64,000 nt of DNA from Crocodylus rhombifer (GCA_038503035.1 JAVSML010025154.1:434001-498000), one strand, 5' to 3'; counted from the stretch's first letter, positions 46,391 to 58,275 are shown. Notes: generated from the sequence alone by a model not told the origin. Numbers and translations are program-made.

Positions 46391-48665
46391 TATTGCTGAT
46401 GTTTGATTTTTTTGTTTTGTGCTTTGGAAATGTATAGTTCCAACTAGAATTCCTGGAATCTGTTGTTTATAAGCAGGAGTCAGAGGTCGAAGAACCACTT
46501 TCTACACTGGAGAGAGATGCTTAGTTTTGCCAATGCGTAAAATCAAAGGGAGATGACCTACTTTTTTTTTTAAAGTAGTGTTGATAATTTTTCTGCCTCT
46601 TAAAATTCAGCTGTGTGGACTATTTTTATTACCGCTAGCCAACCCGAGTACATTCAAAATACTGTCCTTCTCTACTACTTTCTTCAGCATAAACTTATTC
46701 TTGGTCAAGATCACCAGCAATATCTGAAAATATAAACACAGTTTAAAGCTCTGATATTGATGTGCCCCAAGTGGAGGTTGTTTCACTATCAAAGGCATTG
46801 CAGCAGCGTGATTAATAACTGGATACTGTTCTTGCAGCATGATGCTTTCATCTCTCAGAAAGCAAATTAAAGCTGACTGAGACCAGTGTCTTAATGATTT
46901 GTCACTGGATGTTTGCCTCCTCAAAAGGTGAATGGTGGGCAATACATCAGTTTTGAGCAAGGCTCTCCTGAGAAAATGCTATACATGCAAGCTACCTCCA
47001 TCAGCACCGAAGTTCTTTGATGAAACAAAAAAAAAAAGTCATTATTGCCTCTGTTGATCTTTAAGATCTTAAAGGGAACACACACGCACACGCACAGTAC
47101 CATTCCACCTTTGGAACACCTCTATTTTCCCGAGTTCAAGAGCCTTATTCAGCTCCCATTGGATCAAGCCCCTGTTGAAGATTTTCTGTGACAACAACTG
47201 CAGGGCTATGTGGCTTTGTTTCCACATTTGCAAGTGTGAAGGTGAAAAGCAGTGGACATAGATTGTTCAGACATTTTCTATTGGAGCATGGTGTCCATAT
47301 GTGGCTAGGTAGTCTGAAATCACCGAATATAAAACTCCAGTGTGTATATCTAGAGGTATTTTGGATGCCATTCACTGCAGTGTAGAATTTGTAGAAACAC
47401 TTGCAGCATTTGCTTTGCTGATTGGCTGCCTACCTACTGATTTTAGCATGTGAGAACACTGCAAACTGACTTAAGCTCTACAGTTAGAAAGAGATATGTA
47501 GTACAGAAGGATTCATCTAGTACAGAATTAATTCCAAGCAGCTTCACTATGCAGCACCTTCATGGGGTAACAGCTAAAGAAATTCTATCCCATATCCTCA
47601 TATGAAAACAAGTGGTTGAAGATTGCTTTCTCTCAGCACACTGGCTTCTAGGTGGATAGCATCTAGAATTTGATCCAAGGTGGCAGGGGGTTGTGGAATG
47701 GTGCAGCAACTGGGAGGAGAGTTGGGCAAAGAGGAAGGCATGGGCAGACAGCAAACAGAGGGCAGTCCCCATCTCCAATGGGCAGCAGTTTCTGGTGGGG
47801 CAAAGATTCACGCTTGCAGTGAATGACTAAAGAACTAAGTGAGATGTTCAGACAACTCCTCCCTGATTCTGCCAGAGCAGTTAACAGACTGTCAATTCAA
47901 TACCCAATTGTCCTTGCATCAAGTCTGTTAATAAAGTGTAAATCTGCCTCTAAAGGCAGATTTAAAGGCACTACAACCCTAATACAAAGAGAAAAAAAGA
48001 CTGCCATTTACACAAGCCCTTTAGCCCTTATCCGTTTGATCTCACAACACCTCACTTAGTTCCATCCTTGTTAAGACAAACTGCAGGCCTTTGAATGAAT
48101 AAGAGACCTTTGCTCACTCCTCTTTCATCAAAAATCAATACCCAATGTTCTCTCTCATGCAGCAGACAAATTTAGGAATATTTCTCATAGAACACACAGG
48201 ATTAACAGTCTCAGACTTCCTCAGGGTAGGAACCACACCTTCTCAGAGAGCTTATTTTACAGACACCTCCCCTCCAATTTGCACTACTTAAACAGAAGCA
48301 CTGTAAGACATATTTTACCTACCTAGCAACTGAAAACAAAAAGTAGAGTGAGTGCTACTTGGCCACTAATTTTTTCACTAGGGACCACCAGCAAGTACTC
48401 TGTGACACAGTTTGAGAAAGCCTTTGGTTTTAAAGAGGCAGCAAGTACAGTGGGTAGGGCAGTGGGGTAAAAGATACTGAACTAGGCAAATCACTTCCCT
48501 ATACCTCCTTGATTAATTTTCCTTTGTAAAACAAATTTCTCTACTTCTTTCATTAAGAACATCAGTACAGAGAGCAGAATACCTTGGTACATGTTAAAGA
48601 AAAGAGCAATTTGTCTAGGGCAATTTGCCATGGGGTACTGCAGGGTGTTAGGGTGTCAATGTTAG
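46391..48665. other. Unrecognised DNA
   Basis: A 117-codon reverse frame (46607-46960) and a 76-codon reverse frame (47145-47375) have no domain I recognise and no splice context I can defend. 47080-47097 is a CACACG microsatellite. 47640-47780 is GC-richer. Confidence 0.45.
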
Positions 48666-48669
48666 TACT

Positions 48670-48785
48670 GTTGGGTGTGCAAACATCCCCATCTGATGAA
48701 GAATGCTTTACATTCAAAAGCTTTTCTTACCTTATCCCAACTATGCAGTTGGTCCAATAAACTATATCACCCATAAAAGTGCCTC
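48670..48785 (+). repeat. Ancient interspersed repeat 3' part
   Basis: 'CATCTGATGAAGAATGCTTTACATTCAAAAGCTTTTC' followed by 'CAACTATGCAGTTGGTCCAATAAACTATATCACC' is the order of a widespread amniote repeat (CATCTGATGAAG...AAAGCTT...TTGGTCCAATAAA). Related fragments lie at 7480-7645 and, in part, 26503-26545. Confidence 0.55.
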
Positions 48786-50065
48786 AAACACTTACATAAT
48801 TCACAAGATTTCAAGCAGGAATCAATAGAGTCAGAAGCATTGTGACCTGCTGTAGGCTGAATTCTTAGCAACAGGAGAATTAATCCACTATTTTTCCTTT
48901 TAATACAGAAGAGTCAAAACTAACAGCTGGCATTTTCCAAAGGGTCTAAGGAGGTTGGGGAACCCAAGGCAAACATGCATATTGTTAAGAGAGAAATGCA
49001 AGGAACAAACACTGTTAGGGCTAATGGCCAGAATTAAGCTTAAGGCTAGTTAGGAGCCACATTACCAATCTAGTTCAGCTGTATCTGATTGCCTGGCTGC
49101 AGGTAGTTAAGCATCAAGATAAAAAACTTGATGCTCAACTTCAACATGTTTCCTGCTCCAGGGATTCAGCCTATGTTAAGATTCTAGCCTTTAGTCAATC
49201 TCGGTCTTGAGAGTAGCTCTAGGACAGGTGCCTTTATTAAGGCAAAAAATTGGCCTTTTCCCCCCTCAGATTTTGGGGGTGGCCTAGTTCAGGCAAGGAG
49301 CAGGGGTTTAGCCCTATGTGGTTATTGGCTCCAAGGTTGGGAGTTGCCCTTGGAAGTACAAAGGAAAATTGCTTGTGGCCTCTGCCGACTGGACAGGGGG
49401 CACTTCTCCAGCCCATGCTTCCTTCCAAGCAGTGAGAGCATGCATGAAGATGGGTCTGGCCAGTTAGGTTAGCCCACTACTTTGAACTGAATGTTGGTTG
49501 TTCAGGGCTTTTTAAGCCTGTAGCTATTTTTAGTTGCTGATTGCTTGCTCACTTCATTTTCTCCTGCTTCTGGCCTCTTTACCTGTTCTCTGGGTCAAGC
49601 TTTGACCCTGTTTCTGCACTAATCCTTCTTCGGCCTTGTCCCCAGCACATGCTTCAGAACCAACAACAGCTTTGTCCCCCAGAGCCTGCCTGGGGCAGTA
49701 ACACAAGCCTGGGTAGGTTCTGAACAAACTTATTTTCCCAATCCCAGCTCTCTGCTCTTGTTACCTTAGATTTCCCAGCACAGTGGTTGACCGTCACTTC
49801 TGGCTCCAGTCTCTCAGACTGCTTCAGGCTGCTGATTCATGACCTGACCCTAGCACCATCTAGGCTCTGTTGTAGAATACAAATAGGTAAGTCAGCTTTG
49901 CATTTTAGTTCCATTTCTGATATTTGTCAGACAGACCTTCACTTGGCAGTCTCTTGTAGTAGCTTCTGCCTAGGAAGAATTTTTATAATAATAATAATAA
50001 TACTTGTTATTATGATTATTCCTGGTGTGCTTTGAATTGCATTGGACATAGAGGGATACATGGCT
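48786..50065. other. Unrecognised DNA
   Basis: 49230-49440 is GC-richer with short frames. 49540-49870 is rich in CTCCTG/TTTGACCCTG/GGCTCCAG phrases like those at 45820-45960. 49985-50003 is an (AAT)n microsatellite. Confidence 0.45.
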
Positions 50066-50069
50066 GATT

Positions 50070-50250
50070 CCAGTGGTGGCCAACCTTTTCAGCAGGCATG
50101 CTGAAAGTTAAGTCCAAGTGTACCACAAGTTAAGCCTGCCCTCCCCGAATGCCATTCTGATGCATGCCCCCTACACTATCTGCTGTTCTTCCCATTGTAT
50201 CCCTGAACTGCCATGTGGCATGTGGAGAGGCTGCCCATAAATTTAGAGAC
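50070..50250. mobile_element. hAT-like element fragment (left end only)
   Basis: 'CCAGTGGTGGCCAACCTTTTCAGCAGGCATGC' resembles the left terminus of CAGTGGTGGCCAACC-type hAT elements. No matching inverted right end was found, so it is probably truncated. 50234-50269 is a tandem duplication of CCATAAATTTAGAGACT. Confidence 0.45.
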
Positions 50251-50821
50251 TGTCCATAAATTTAGAGACTCAAAATCCAAGCTAAAAGAATTTGTCTATA
50301 GAGTCTAAAAAACTGAGCCATCCATAAAAACACTAAGCAACTCAGATCTGATTAAAAATCCCTCATTAGAAATGAAGCTGGAATTAAGTTTTGGAGGACA
50401 GACAGAGCAAAACAGCACCACCTGGTGTCTGAGAAGGAGCAGAGCACACTGCACAGAGCTCTGAGGGGATAGGCTAGGAAGGCATCAGGGTGTAAGGATG
50501 AGTAGGAGACCCATGGGAGCATCAGAGTGATGGTAAGGCCATTGCTGCAGTCAGCCTAGGATGCCAACCTCCTCCCCCCCACCACCCCCAAAGTTATTTT
50601 TACTAAGATTCTGCAAACTTACTGACTGACAACCAGGCTCCACCCCCTGCCATGGTTAATGTTAAAAAAGCTAAATTTGAATTCATCCATTGTCCAGGGC
50701 CTGGCAAGTGGATTACATTTATATTATGTAAAATGCATCAGTAAAAAGTTTGCAGATTGTCAGTAAAAATAAGTTTCTTTTTTTTTTTTTTGGTAATCCT
50801 GCTGCCGATGCCACTTGCAAC

Positions 50822-51607
50822 CAATGTTCCCTTTAAGGCTTAACGATCCATGAGTGTGCCGCTTCAGTCTGTTCCCAGACTGGTCTCGCCTCTCCCTTTC
50901 AGCAGCTGAGCAAATTATTCTCACAACATTATTTGGGAGAAAAGAGTCTTGAAATACTAAACTATATATATTTTATTTTTAAAAAATTAAAATACATAAA
51001 ACCCTGCCAAAACAGAAAAGTTTATGTATAATTCTCCACCTGAGGAGACCATGCAAAAGAAAATGGATTTCATGTGACAGACATAAATCACATCATTTAA
51101 TATACTCTGTAAAGCTCTCAGGTACTGTAAAACACTGAAGGTATGCCTGGTCTGCCCTATCTGGCAGATTTCATCACTCTTTCAGAAATGATCCACACTG
51201 CCTCCATAGCCTTTGAAGGCAGAGTGGAACCTTGTGTGTCCTGCCACTGGGCAGACCAGGCAGCAGGGAGGCACATGGCATCAGGTTCAGGGCAAAGCTT
51301 GCCTGAAGGGGCTGGGGAGTAGAGCCTGCGCAGTGCCTGGCTCAGCCCCAGTTCCCACTCCTGCCTTGCCTTGGAAAGGAGCCACTGCCTGCCCTGCACT
51401 GCTCTCTCTCCCCACAGGGATGCTCGTGTGGTAAGGAGTGGAGAGCAGAGAGTGGTAACTTACCACTGGTCCCAGTGCCTCTGCCACACTTCAGGTTTCT
51501 AGGAAGCCGCAGCACAGCTTCTCTCTGGGTGGGTGCGCAGCATTACAAAGCTAATGCATGGCAAAAAAAGTTTTTGTGCATGGTCACACACCTTAGAGGG
51601 AACCTTG
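50822..51607. mobile_element. hAT-type element, 'CAATGTTCCCTTTAAG' family
   Basis: The left end CAATGTTCCCTTTAAGGC and the right, inverted CAAGGTTCCCTCTAAGGT, form TIRs. The octamers CTTGCAAC (50814-50821) and CTTGCAAA (51608-51615) match at 7 of 8. The interior is mixed, with a GC-rich part at 51200-51480. Open frames there run on both strands and lack transposase motifs. It is non-autonomous. Confidence 0.8.
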
Positions 51608-52170
51608 CTTGCAAACAATCCGTGGCATTATGCACCACTGCTAGCCTATTGTTTAAGGTTGATTTCTGGTTTCCCATGGTTAAATCTTTCTTCTCAGAGG
51701 TTTCCTGGTGATACTGTTTATAGGCCTCCCAGTGTATTATGAATCTCTCACTCACACTGATCATGTTTTTGTCTGTGGTGGCACTCCCAGGCCTTACTAC
51801 ATTGATACCCATATAGAAGATGGCTCCTTTGCTTGTAAGCTCATAGTTTTATGAAAAGCCTTGACCCTAATTCAACAGAAGTAACAATTCTTGCCAGGTA
51901 AGAATCAGGTTCCTATAGATGAAGTTTCAGTAAATTCAGTATGCATATTGATGAATGCATGCACCAGGGATGAATGTTATCATGTTTTTCATTTAAAAAT
52001 AATGCCAAGATACATGTGTGCAGGCTGAAGCCAAGACATCCTTCTGTCCCCTCCAACTTGTCATCTTCTCAATCTCAGTTGAATAAAACAACATTTTTCC
52101 TATGCTTCAGTGAAAAATACACTGGCACACATGAGAATCAGTCTAGTGTTGAAACCTTTGTGTGATCACA

Positions 52171-52538
52171 GGGCACATCTACACATGTGCATTTACTGTA
52201 CATTAACCAAAATTATTACACAGTACAGGCATGTGTCTACATGTGAACAGCCACACTGTGTAGTAAATATGGCAACTTATGCCAACTTGGGTGTAAATTT
52301 GATACCTGCACAATGCAGGTATCAAATTTATGCCTGATTAGCTACTATGCAGTAATGAGCATGTAGATGCCTTACTGCACAGTAACACTGTTTGTGGACT
52401 GACTTGGGACTAACTTTAGTCCCAAGTCAAAGCACATTAATGCTGTGTGGAATAATGCCTGAATGTGTAGATGTCAGCCTATTCCCACTTACTGCACAGT
52501 AACTTTAAGCAGTCATAAATACACAGGTAGGCATGTCC
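52171..52538. mobile_element. MITE, 3-bp-TSD 'GGGCACATCTACA' family (copy 3)
   Basis: The left end GGGCACATCTACACATGTGC and the right, inverted GGACATGCCTACCTGTGTAT, are related termini flanked by ACA on both sides (52168-52170 and 52539-52541). The body repeats TACTGCACAGTAA phrases. It contains two perfect hairpins: 17-bp arms with a 3-nt loop (52294-52330) and 14-bp arms with a 2-nt loop (52400-52429). Confidence 0.75.
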
Positions 52539-52541
52539 ACA

Positions 52542-53032
52542 GTGTACTTTCTGTTCCTTTTTATTCTGGCATATCTTCTGGCATGTGAACCAACACAGTG
52601 GCAAATGGTGAATCTGTTTGATAACTGTAGAAGCTTAATGCCAAGTGCATGTACTACTCATTTCAGTTCCTAATGCCAAATGCATTCAGTGCCCAATTTA
52701 GCAACAGGCTAGAGGAACCGATTTATCTTTTTAACTGGAATTTTTAAAGGATAAAATATGTGTACAAAACAGAAAGTGTTTTAGTGCTTCCCCCACTCCC
52801 CTCCCTTACCCAAACATTGGCCAAGGTCTTGCACAACCATTTCACATGACTTTTAGTAGTAGTTTCTTTTATCTTTTTTATATCTGCTGCGGAGATAAAA
52901 GGAGACAGCATGGGATTTTGATGTATAAATTAGTTTTCCCAACGTATTGTTAAAAAAACAAAACAAAACAAAAAACCAGCATGTGGCAAAGTTTAATTTC
53001 TCCTCCTTTTTCATTAGTGCTAAAATGGCAAT
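52542..53032. other. Unrecognised AT-rich DNA
   Basis: 52948-52977 is an AAAAC-type A-rich run on the + strand. No gene or named repeat. Confidence 0.5.
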
Positions 53033-54986
53033 CATAGAATCATAAAAGTAGGGTTGGAAGGGACCTTATAGATCTTCAAGTCTGACCCCCTGCCAGGACA
53101 GGAGAAAAATAATGGGCTCAAATGATCCCAGCTAGGTAGGCATCAAGCCTCCTCTTAAAGACCCCCAGGGTAGGAGTCAGCACCACTTCCCTTGGAAGTT
53201 GGTTCCAGATCCTAGCCGCCCTGACTGTGAAGTAGTTCTTAGTTCTAATCTAAACCTACTCTCCAACAACTTGTGGCCGTTATTCCTTGTTATGCCAGGA
53301 GGCACTAGGGGAAACAAGGTCTCTCCCAAACCCTTCTGGTCCCCCCTAGTGAGTTTATAGACTGTCACCAGGTCCCCCTTCAGCCTTCTCTTGTGGAGGC
53401 TAAACAGGTTCAGGTCCCACAGTCTCTCATTGTAGGGTCTGCCCTGTAGTCCCCAGATCATGTGGGTGGCCCTCCTCTGGACCCTCTCAATGTTGTCCAC
53501 ATCCCTCCTGAAGTGGACAGAACTGGACACAGTACTCCAGCTGTGGCCTGACCAGTGCTGCATAGAGGGGGAGGATCACCTCCTTGGCCCTGCTAGAGAT
53601 GCATCTGTGGATGCATGACAAGGTCCGGTTAGCCCTGCCAACCGTGGCCTCACATTGTCGGCCCATGGTCATCTTGGAGTCGATAATGACTCCAAGATCC
53701 CTTTCTGCCTCCGTGCTCTCAAAAAGGGAGTTTCCCATCTTATAAGTGTGCTGCTGGTTTCTACTGCCCAAGTGCAGCACCCTGCACTTGTCACTATTGA
53801 AATGCATCCTGTTTTTGTTAGCCCACCCCTGTAAATTATCCAGGTCTTGCTGCAGTCTTTCCCTCCCTACTAGTGTGCTCACCTCACCCCAAATTTTGGT
53901 ATCATCAGCGAATTTAAAAAGGGAGCTTTTCACCCCATTGTCCAAATTGCTGATAAAGAGATTGAACAGTGTGGGCCCAAGGACCAAGCCCTGGGGGACT
54001 CCGCTGCCCACTTCTCCTCAGGCTGAATACAACCCATCCACCACCACCATCTGAGTGCGACCCTTCAGCCAATCTGCAATCCATCTGACTGTGTAGGCAT
54101 CAATGCCACAGTCACCCAATTTCTTAATGAGGATGGGGTGGGAGACGGTGTCAAAGGCCTTGCTGAAGTCCAGAAAGACTACATCATCTCTGAGGCCAGC
54201 CCATCCAGATGTGCTCCATGATGATCTTCTCAAAGAGCTTCCCTAGGGTTGAGGTAAGACTGATGAGCCTATAGTTGCCTGGGTCCTCCCTCCTCCCTTT
54301 TTTAAAGATGGGGACCATGTTGGCTATCTTCCAATCATCTGGCACCTGGCCCAAGAACCATGAGTGCTCATAAAGCTGTGCAAGGGCCCTCCAATAACCC
54401 CTGCTAGCTTCCTCAATACCCTGGGGTGGAGAGCATCTGAACCCGCTGATTTGAACATGTCCAGCCCCTCCAGAAGCTCTCTAACCCAGTCCTTCCCAAC
54501 CTGAGGTCTGGAGGCGTTCCCCTTGAGTCCATCTTGCATCACGGTGGGGAAGTCCCAGTCCCTGCCCAAGAAAACAGAGGTGAAGAATTGGTTAAAGAGG
54601 TCTGCTTTCTCCACCAGATTGCCCAGAGGATCTTGCAGGGACCCCACATTTTTCCAGTGCTTTCTTCATCCTCCCTATATATTTGAAAAAGGACTTTTTG
54701 TTATCTTTGATTTTGGATGCAATTCCTAGCTCTATGTCCACCTTAGCTTTCCTGACAGCCCCCCTACAGGCCTGAGCAGAGGAGGTATACTCCTCTTTGG
54801 AGATAGCACCCCCCTTCCACCGGGTGTACGCTGCCTTTTTGGCAATCAGACATTCCCGGATGCCCTTGGTGAGCCAGGGGAGCTTTCAGGCACTCCTGCT
54901 CCCCTTGCTTTTTGTTGGGATGGTCACCCCTCGGGCCCTGAGTATTGTCATCTTGGGCACTGAGTTCCCCTGCCCTTGGCAATACC
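53033..54986 (-). mobile_element. CR1 LINE, 5'-truncated, with most of the reverse transcriptase
   Basis: Reverse-strand ORF2 of a CR1 non-LTR retrotransposon, an enzyme that copies its RNA into DNA at the target site. In order: linker region before RT (54986-54650, several frames, 'VRKAKVDIELGIASKIKDNK'), 'FNQFFTSVF' and a 107-codon frame (54324-54647). Next come 'NYRLISLTSTLGKLFEKII' (about 54290-54215), 'VVFLDFSKAFDTVSHPILIK' (54018-54233) and 'GVPQGLVLGPTLFNLFISNL' with the catalytic FADDTK in a 174-codon frame (53487-54011). The C-terminal tail is in a 128-codon frame (53177-53563). The last two frames overlap by a frameshift, and another shift lies near 54015. The endonuclease and ORF1 are missing. 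The 3' end reads GGTCCCTTCCAACCC then TATGATTCTATGATT. It is inactive, but it is the best-preserved element in the window. Confidence 0.95.
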
Positions 54987-55426
54987 AGACAAGAAGGAGT
55001 AATGCCCTATTGTTTAAGACAACCGTCAATATTAATTTACATATAGATTAGTCCAATCCTGTTATGTCATAGAATTAGATCCCCCCACCCGAGGAACTCC
55101 CGCCAAGTTTGACATCCATAGGCATGGCTTGGTTACATAGCCTGGTTCAGCACCATAGAGAGATACTTGCTCTGTCCAAGCTAGTTAACTTTGCTCCTTG
55201 GGGACTTGCTCCTTGCAAGCCCGGCTGGGGATGCAGCCCAGTCTACAGAGGGGTGGCAGAGACTTCCCTTTCCCCACCCCCAGCAAACCCTGGATGGGGG
55301 CCACGGTCGGGGGTGGGGGGTTAAATTCCCCTTCCCTCATTCAACCTTACTGTGGCTGTAACTGTGGACTACAAATCCCAGAGGCACCTGAAAGCAGGAA
55401 GAGGAAGTGATAAACAACCCTGTAGA
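54987..55426. other. Unrecognised DNA, partly GC-rich
   Basis: 55200-55330 is GC-rich with a GGGGGTGGGGGG tract. Short forward frames only. Confidence 0.45.
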
Positions 55427-55584
55427 GTCATCTATATCTGTAACCAGGTACCTTCATCACTGGAGGGTTTCATGAAGAGGCAGGATATGCATTACTACTT
55501 CTAAATCATTCTTCACCAGTGCGTATCCTGCCTCTTCATGAAACCCTCCAGTGATGAAGATACCTGGTTACAGATGTAGATGAC
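55427..55584. repeat. Near-perfect long hairpin, 64-bp arms
   Basis: Arm 55427-55490 is the reverse complement of 55521-55584 except at three positions, all C/T differences. Two of these would be G-U pairs in RNA. The loop is 30 nt (55491-55520, AT-rich). Similarity stops sharply outside both arms. It matches no repeat family I know. It could be a young foldback MITE, a palindrome from replication template switching, or a hairpin RNA source. Confidence 0.93.
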
Positions 55585-56357
55585 AATGGATTTTATGCTT
55601 TATGGCAGCAATATCTGACTGTAACTGGCAGGGACCCCAGGGTGGCTGTGATATGGTCAGCCTGCTCCTGTTATGCCCTTGGTCCCTTAAGCATTCTCCC
55701 CTTCTCCTTTCCCGCCATGCCTTGATACAAATAAGTATTTAGAAAAGGGAGGCTGCCTTTGGGATCCCTGAGCAAGATCTCATTCACTCCTGCCCTTCTG
55801 TCTGTCTCTGTCAGGGTCTTGGCCCCCCACCAGGCACTAATGGGACCTCCAAACAATACCTTTCTAGTCCTACCCAAAAAACTAGTCCAAACCTTAATCT
55901 GCTCCAGGTATAGCAAATGACAACAATAGCTTGCTATCTTACAGCAAAACTTCCCTTTACCTGGGGTTGTGTTTCTCTATATTGCACCAATATTCTGCTC
56001 ACTGTCCTTAGTGCACCTCTGGAGCCATCCTGGCCAGGAGTCCTTCATCCAGTGGCACTTCTCAAACCCTACCCACATTGGTCAGGTGATCTATCAGCTA
56101 GCCTGACCACAGGGCTGTTTATTAACTCCAGCTTTGCCAACAACCCTTGTTTTGTTCACAAATCTATTCCCTGAAACAGACCATTCCCCTTTTCTGTAAC
56201 AGGGTAAAGGTTTCCTTTTACATCAACCCATCTGGTCCCAAAGGCTGAAAGAATGTCACAGGGCTGGTCACAGTCCATATCTGCCTATGGACTGGCCCTG
56301 CAGGCCGTGATCATTTGTTGACCTCTTAGATCTTGGGTCTTGCTTGTTGTGGTAATG
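55585..56357. other. Unrecognised DNA
   Basis: Short frames on both strands (55671-55916 reverse, 55917-56174 forward), none with a recognisable domain. Confidence 0.45.
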
Positions 56358-56365
56358 TCCTAGGC

Positions 56366-56721
56366 CAGTGGTGCTCAATCTCTGGCCCATAGGCCAGATC
56401 CAGCCTGTGGGGCACTCCACAGGTCTGCAAATTTGGCAGCAAGGGAGTGGAAGCAATTAATAACAGCTTCCCTGCCATCAAATTTCTAAGCCCAGAAGGC
56501 CAGATGACAAAGTCCTGCATGTGGGGCCAGGGCCATGAATGCAGTCTGGTCAAGGGACTGTTCCAGCATGTAGGGATAAGAACAAGGGCCTGATCCACTA
56601 CATGTGACTAGGACTGGAGCCAGCCTTGCATACTGGATTGGGCCTACAGATTGGCTCTGACCCACAGACTGATCCTGAATCAGTCATCCAGCCCACAGGG
56701 CCAAAAAGTTGGGCACTACTA
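56366..56721. mobile_element. hAT-type MITE, 'CAGTGGTGCTCAA...CTGGCCC' family
   Basis: The left end CAGTGGTGCTCAATCTCTGG and the right, inverted TAGTAGTGCCCAACTTTTTG, are matching termini. The octamers TCCTAGGC (56358-56365) and TCCCAGGG (56722-56729) agree at 6 of 8. It shares the 'GGCCAGATCCAGCCTGTGGGGC' block with the family of 42471-42887. Non-coding. Confidence 0.8.
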
Positions 56722-56729
56722 TCCCAGGG

Positions 56730-57510
56730 TAAGGCTGATATTGGCTGCATGTATCTAGTAATCAGTTTCTTAGCAGAAGTTCTTACTGCCTTCAGATTGT
56801 ATTCAGAGTAGATTGGAAGCACATATAAAAATAACCAAAGCTCTTCTTTACACCCCTGCTTCCAAAGACTTCTAGTTTATTACCCAATGAGAAGCAAGTG
56901 AACAACTCAGATTTTTGGAACATTAAAATAATGGGCCAGCAGTAGTTAATAAAAACATATGGATGCTCTCTTTGGGAAGGATATCTTTTCCTTCAGATAA
57001 GCTTTTTCAGATACTGACCAAAAAATGATTGCCTGAATTAAAAAAAAGCTCTGTGGTTAGCAGACCTGCCAAGCTAGGCCCCGAACCAGCACAGGATTAG
57101 AAACAACTCATATCTACATTTACCATAGTGCAGTGATTTCTACCTTACTCTATAACTATAAAATCAGATCCAAACAGAAGAAAGGCAAACCCTATATGTT
57201 AAAATAGCTAAGGAATACCTGTTATAATACTGGCTCTTAAAAATCCCTAATGTCCTTCTTGGGATTTCCTGGCCTGTAGGGTAAATTCCACTGAACAATA
57301 TTGAGTTCCTATAACAGAAAACCTTGCCTACAAGACAGAAGGAATTTTAAAGGTGCAGCTATAGAGATAAATAGTCATATACTAATAGCTGTGTGCCTGT
57401 GCTGTCCTTCCCTCAAAGCCTCGTTATGATTCAAATTCAGTTTACCATTTAGTAGGTGGAAGCTGCATTCTAGACTCAAAGAATGCAGTTAGACCAAAGA
57501 AAGCTCTCAC
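56730..57510. other. Unrecognised AT-rich DNA
   Basis: No repeat or gene signal recognised. Confidence 0.45.
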
Positions 57511-57511
57511 C

Positions 57512-57906
57512 TAGGGCTGTGAGAAACAGCAGCATTCTGCTTCGACTTCCGTTTTGACGTTTTGATGGAACATAGGTTTGTTTTGAGTTCTGTTTCATTT
57601 TGAAAGCACTGTTCTGTTGAGTTTTGTCGAAACATTTTCACTGTTTCAACACTGTTTTGATGTTTTGCAGACTCAGCCCATTAGGAGGAAGTGCCTCCTG
57701 CCACTGGATCAGCTGGATCCCATGGTCTCCTTGGTCTCTGCTGCATTCCCCACTTGCATGTTGGTACCAAGCCATAAGGACAGGGCCTTTACTAGTGGAA
57801 ATGCAACAGCAGAATTTTGTGGTTCATTTTTATTATTTTTTTCTCATGAAAAATGAAGCAGAATTCTTTTGGGGTTTGGTTCCCTTTGATTTTGGTTTGT
57901 CCTAAT
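57512..57906. mobile_element. hAT-like element, left end preserved
   Basis: 'CTAGGGCTGTGAGAAACAG' resembles the terminus of 40415-41105 (TAGGGCTATGTGAAGC). It is followed by runs of GTTTTGA/CATTTTGAAA and their loose inversions further right, such as TTTCTCATGAAAAATGAAGC. The expected right terminus (CACAGCCCTA) is absent, so it is truncated. The two short forward frames here are non-coding. Confidence 0.5.
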
Positions 57907-58275
57907 GTCAGCTGCAAAATAGAGGGAAAAATTCTAAGGAAAATAAGCATACAAATATGAACTGAGGCAAGGGATGGAAACTGTTTCATTTAAAACATCT
58001 GAAAAATTACCCAAGCCATCTCTATTTCCAAAGCTTCCACAATTTTTGTTCCACTCTTCTGCAGCTTTTGGTACTGCCACTGACTAGAATATGTGCAGCT
58101 GATTTATTACAATTTGAAGTAGCCACTTGGGTAATGAGAATGTCACTTTCCACCCTTTAGCTAACTATTCCATTGTTTTTATTAGAGGGAAAACAATAAG
58201 AAAGTATTTTTATTTCATTTTTTTTAATTAAAAAAAGCACAGAGCCCCAATGAAGGGCCATGATTTGAGATCAAA

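Noticed and set aside
46607..46960. 117-codon reverse frame as an exon or LINE endonuclease upstream of 46086
   Set aside because: No endonuclease motif, no homologue recognised, and too far from and out of register with the RT fragment.
53177..54011. CR1 frames as a functional host gene
   Set aside because: They are overlapping, frameshifted pieces of one 5'-truncated CR1 with a standard CR1 3' end; no sign of domestication.
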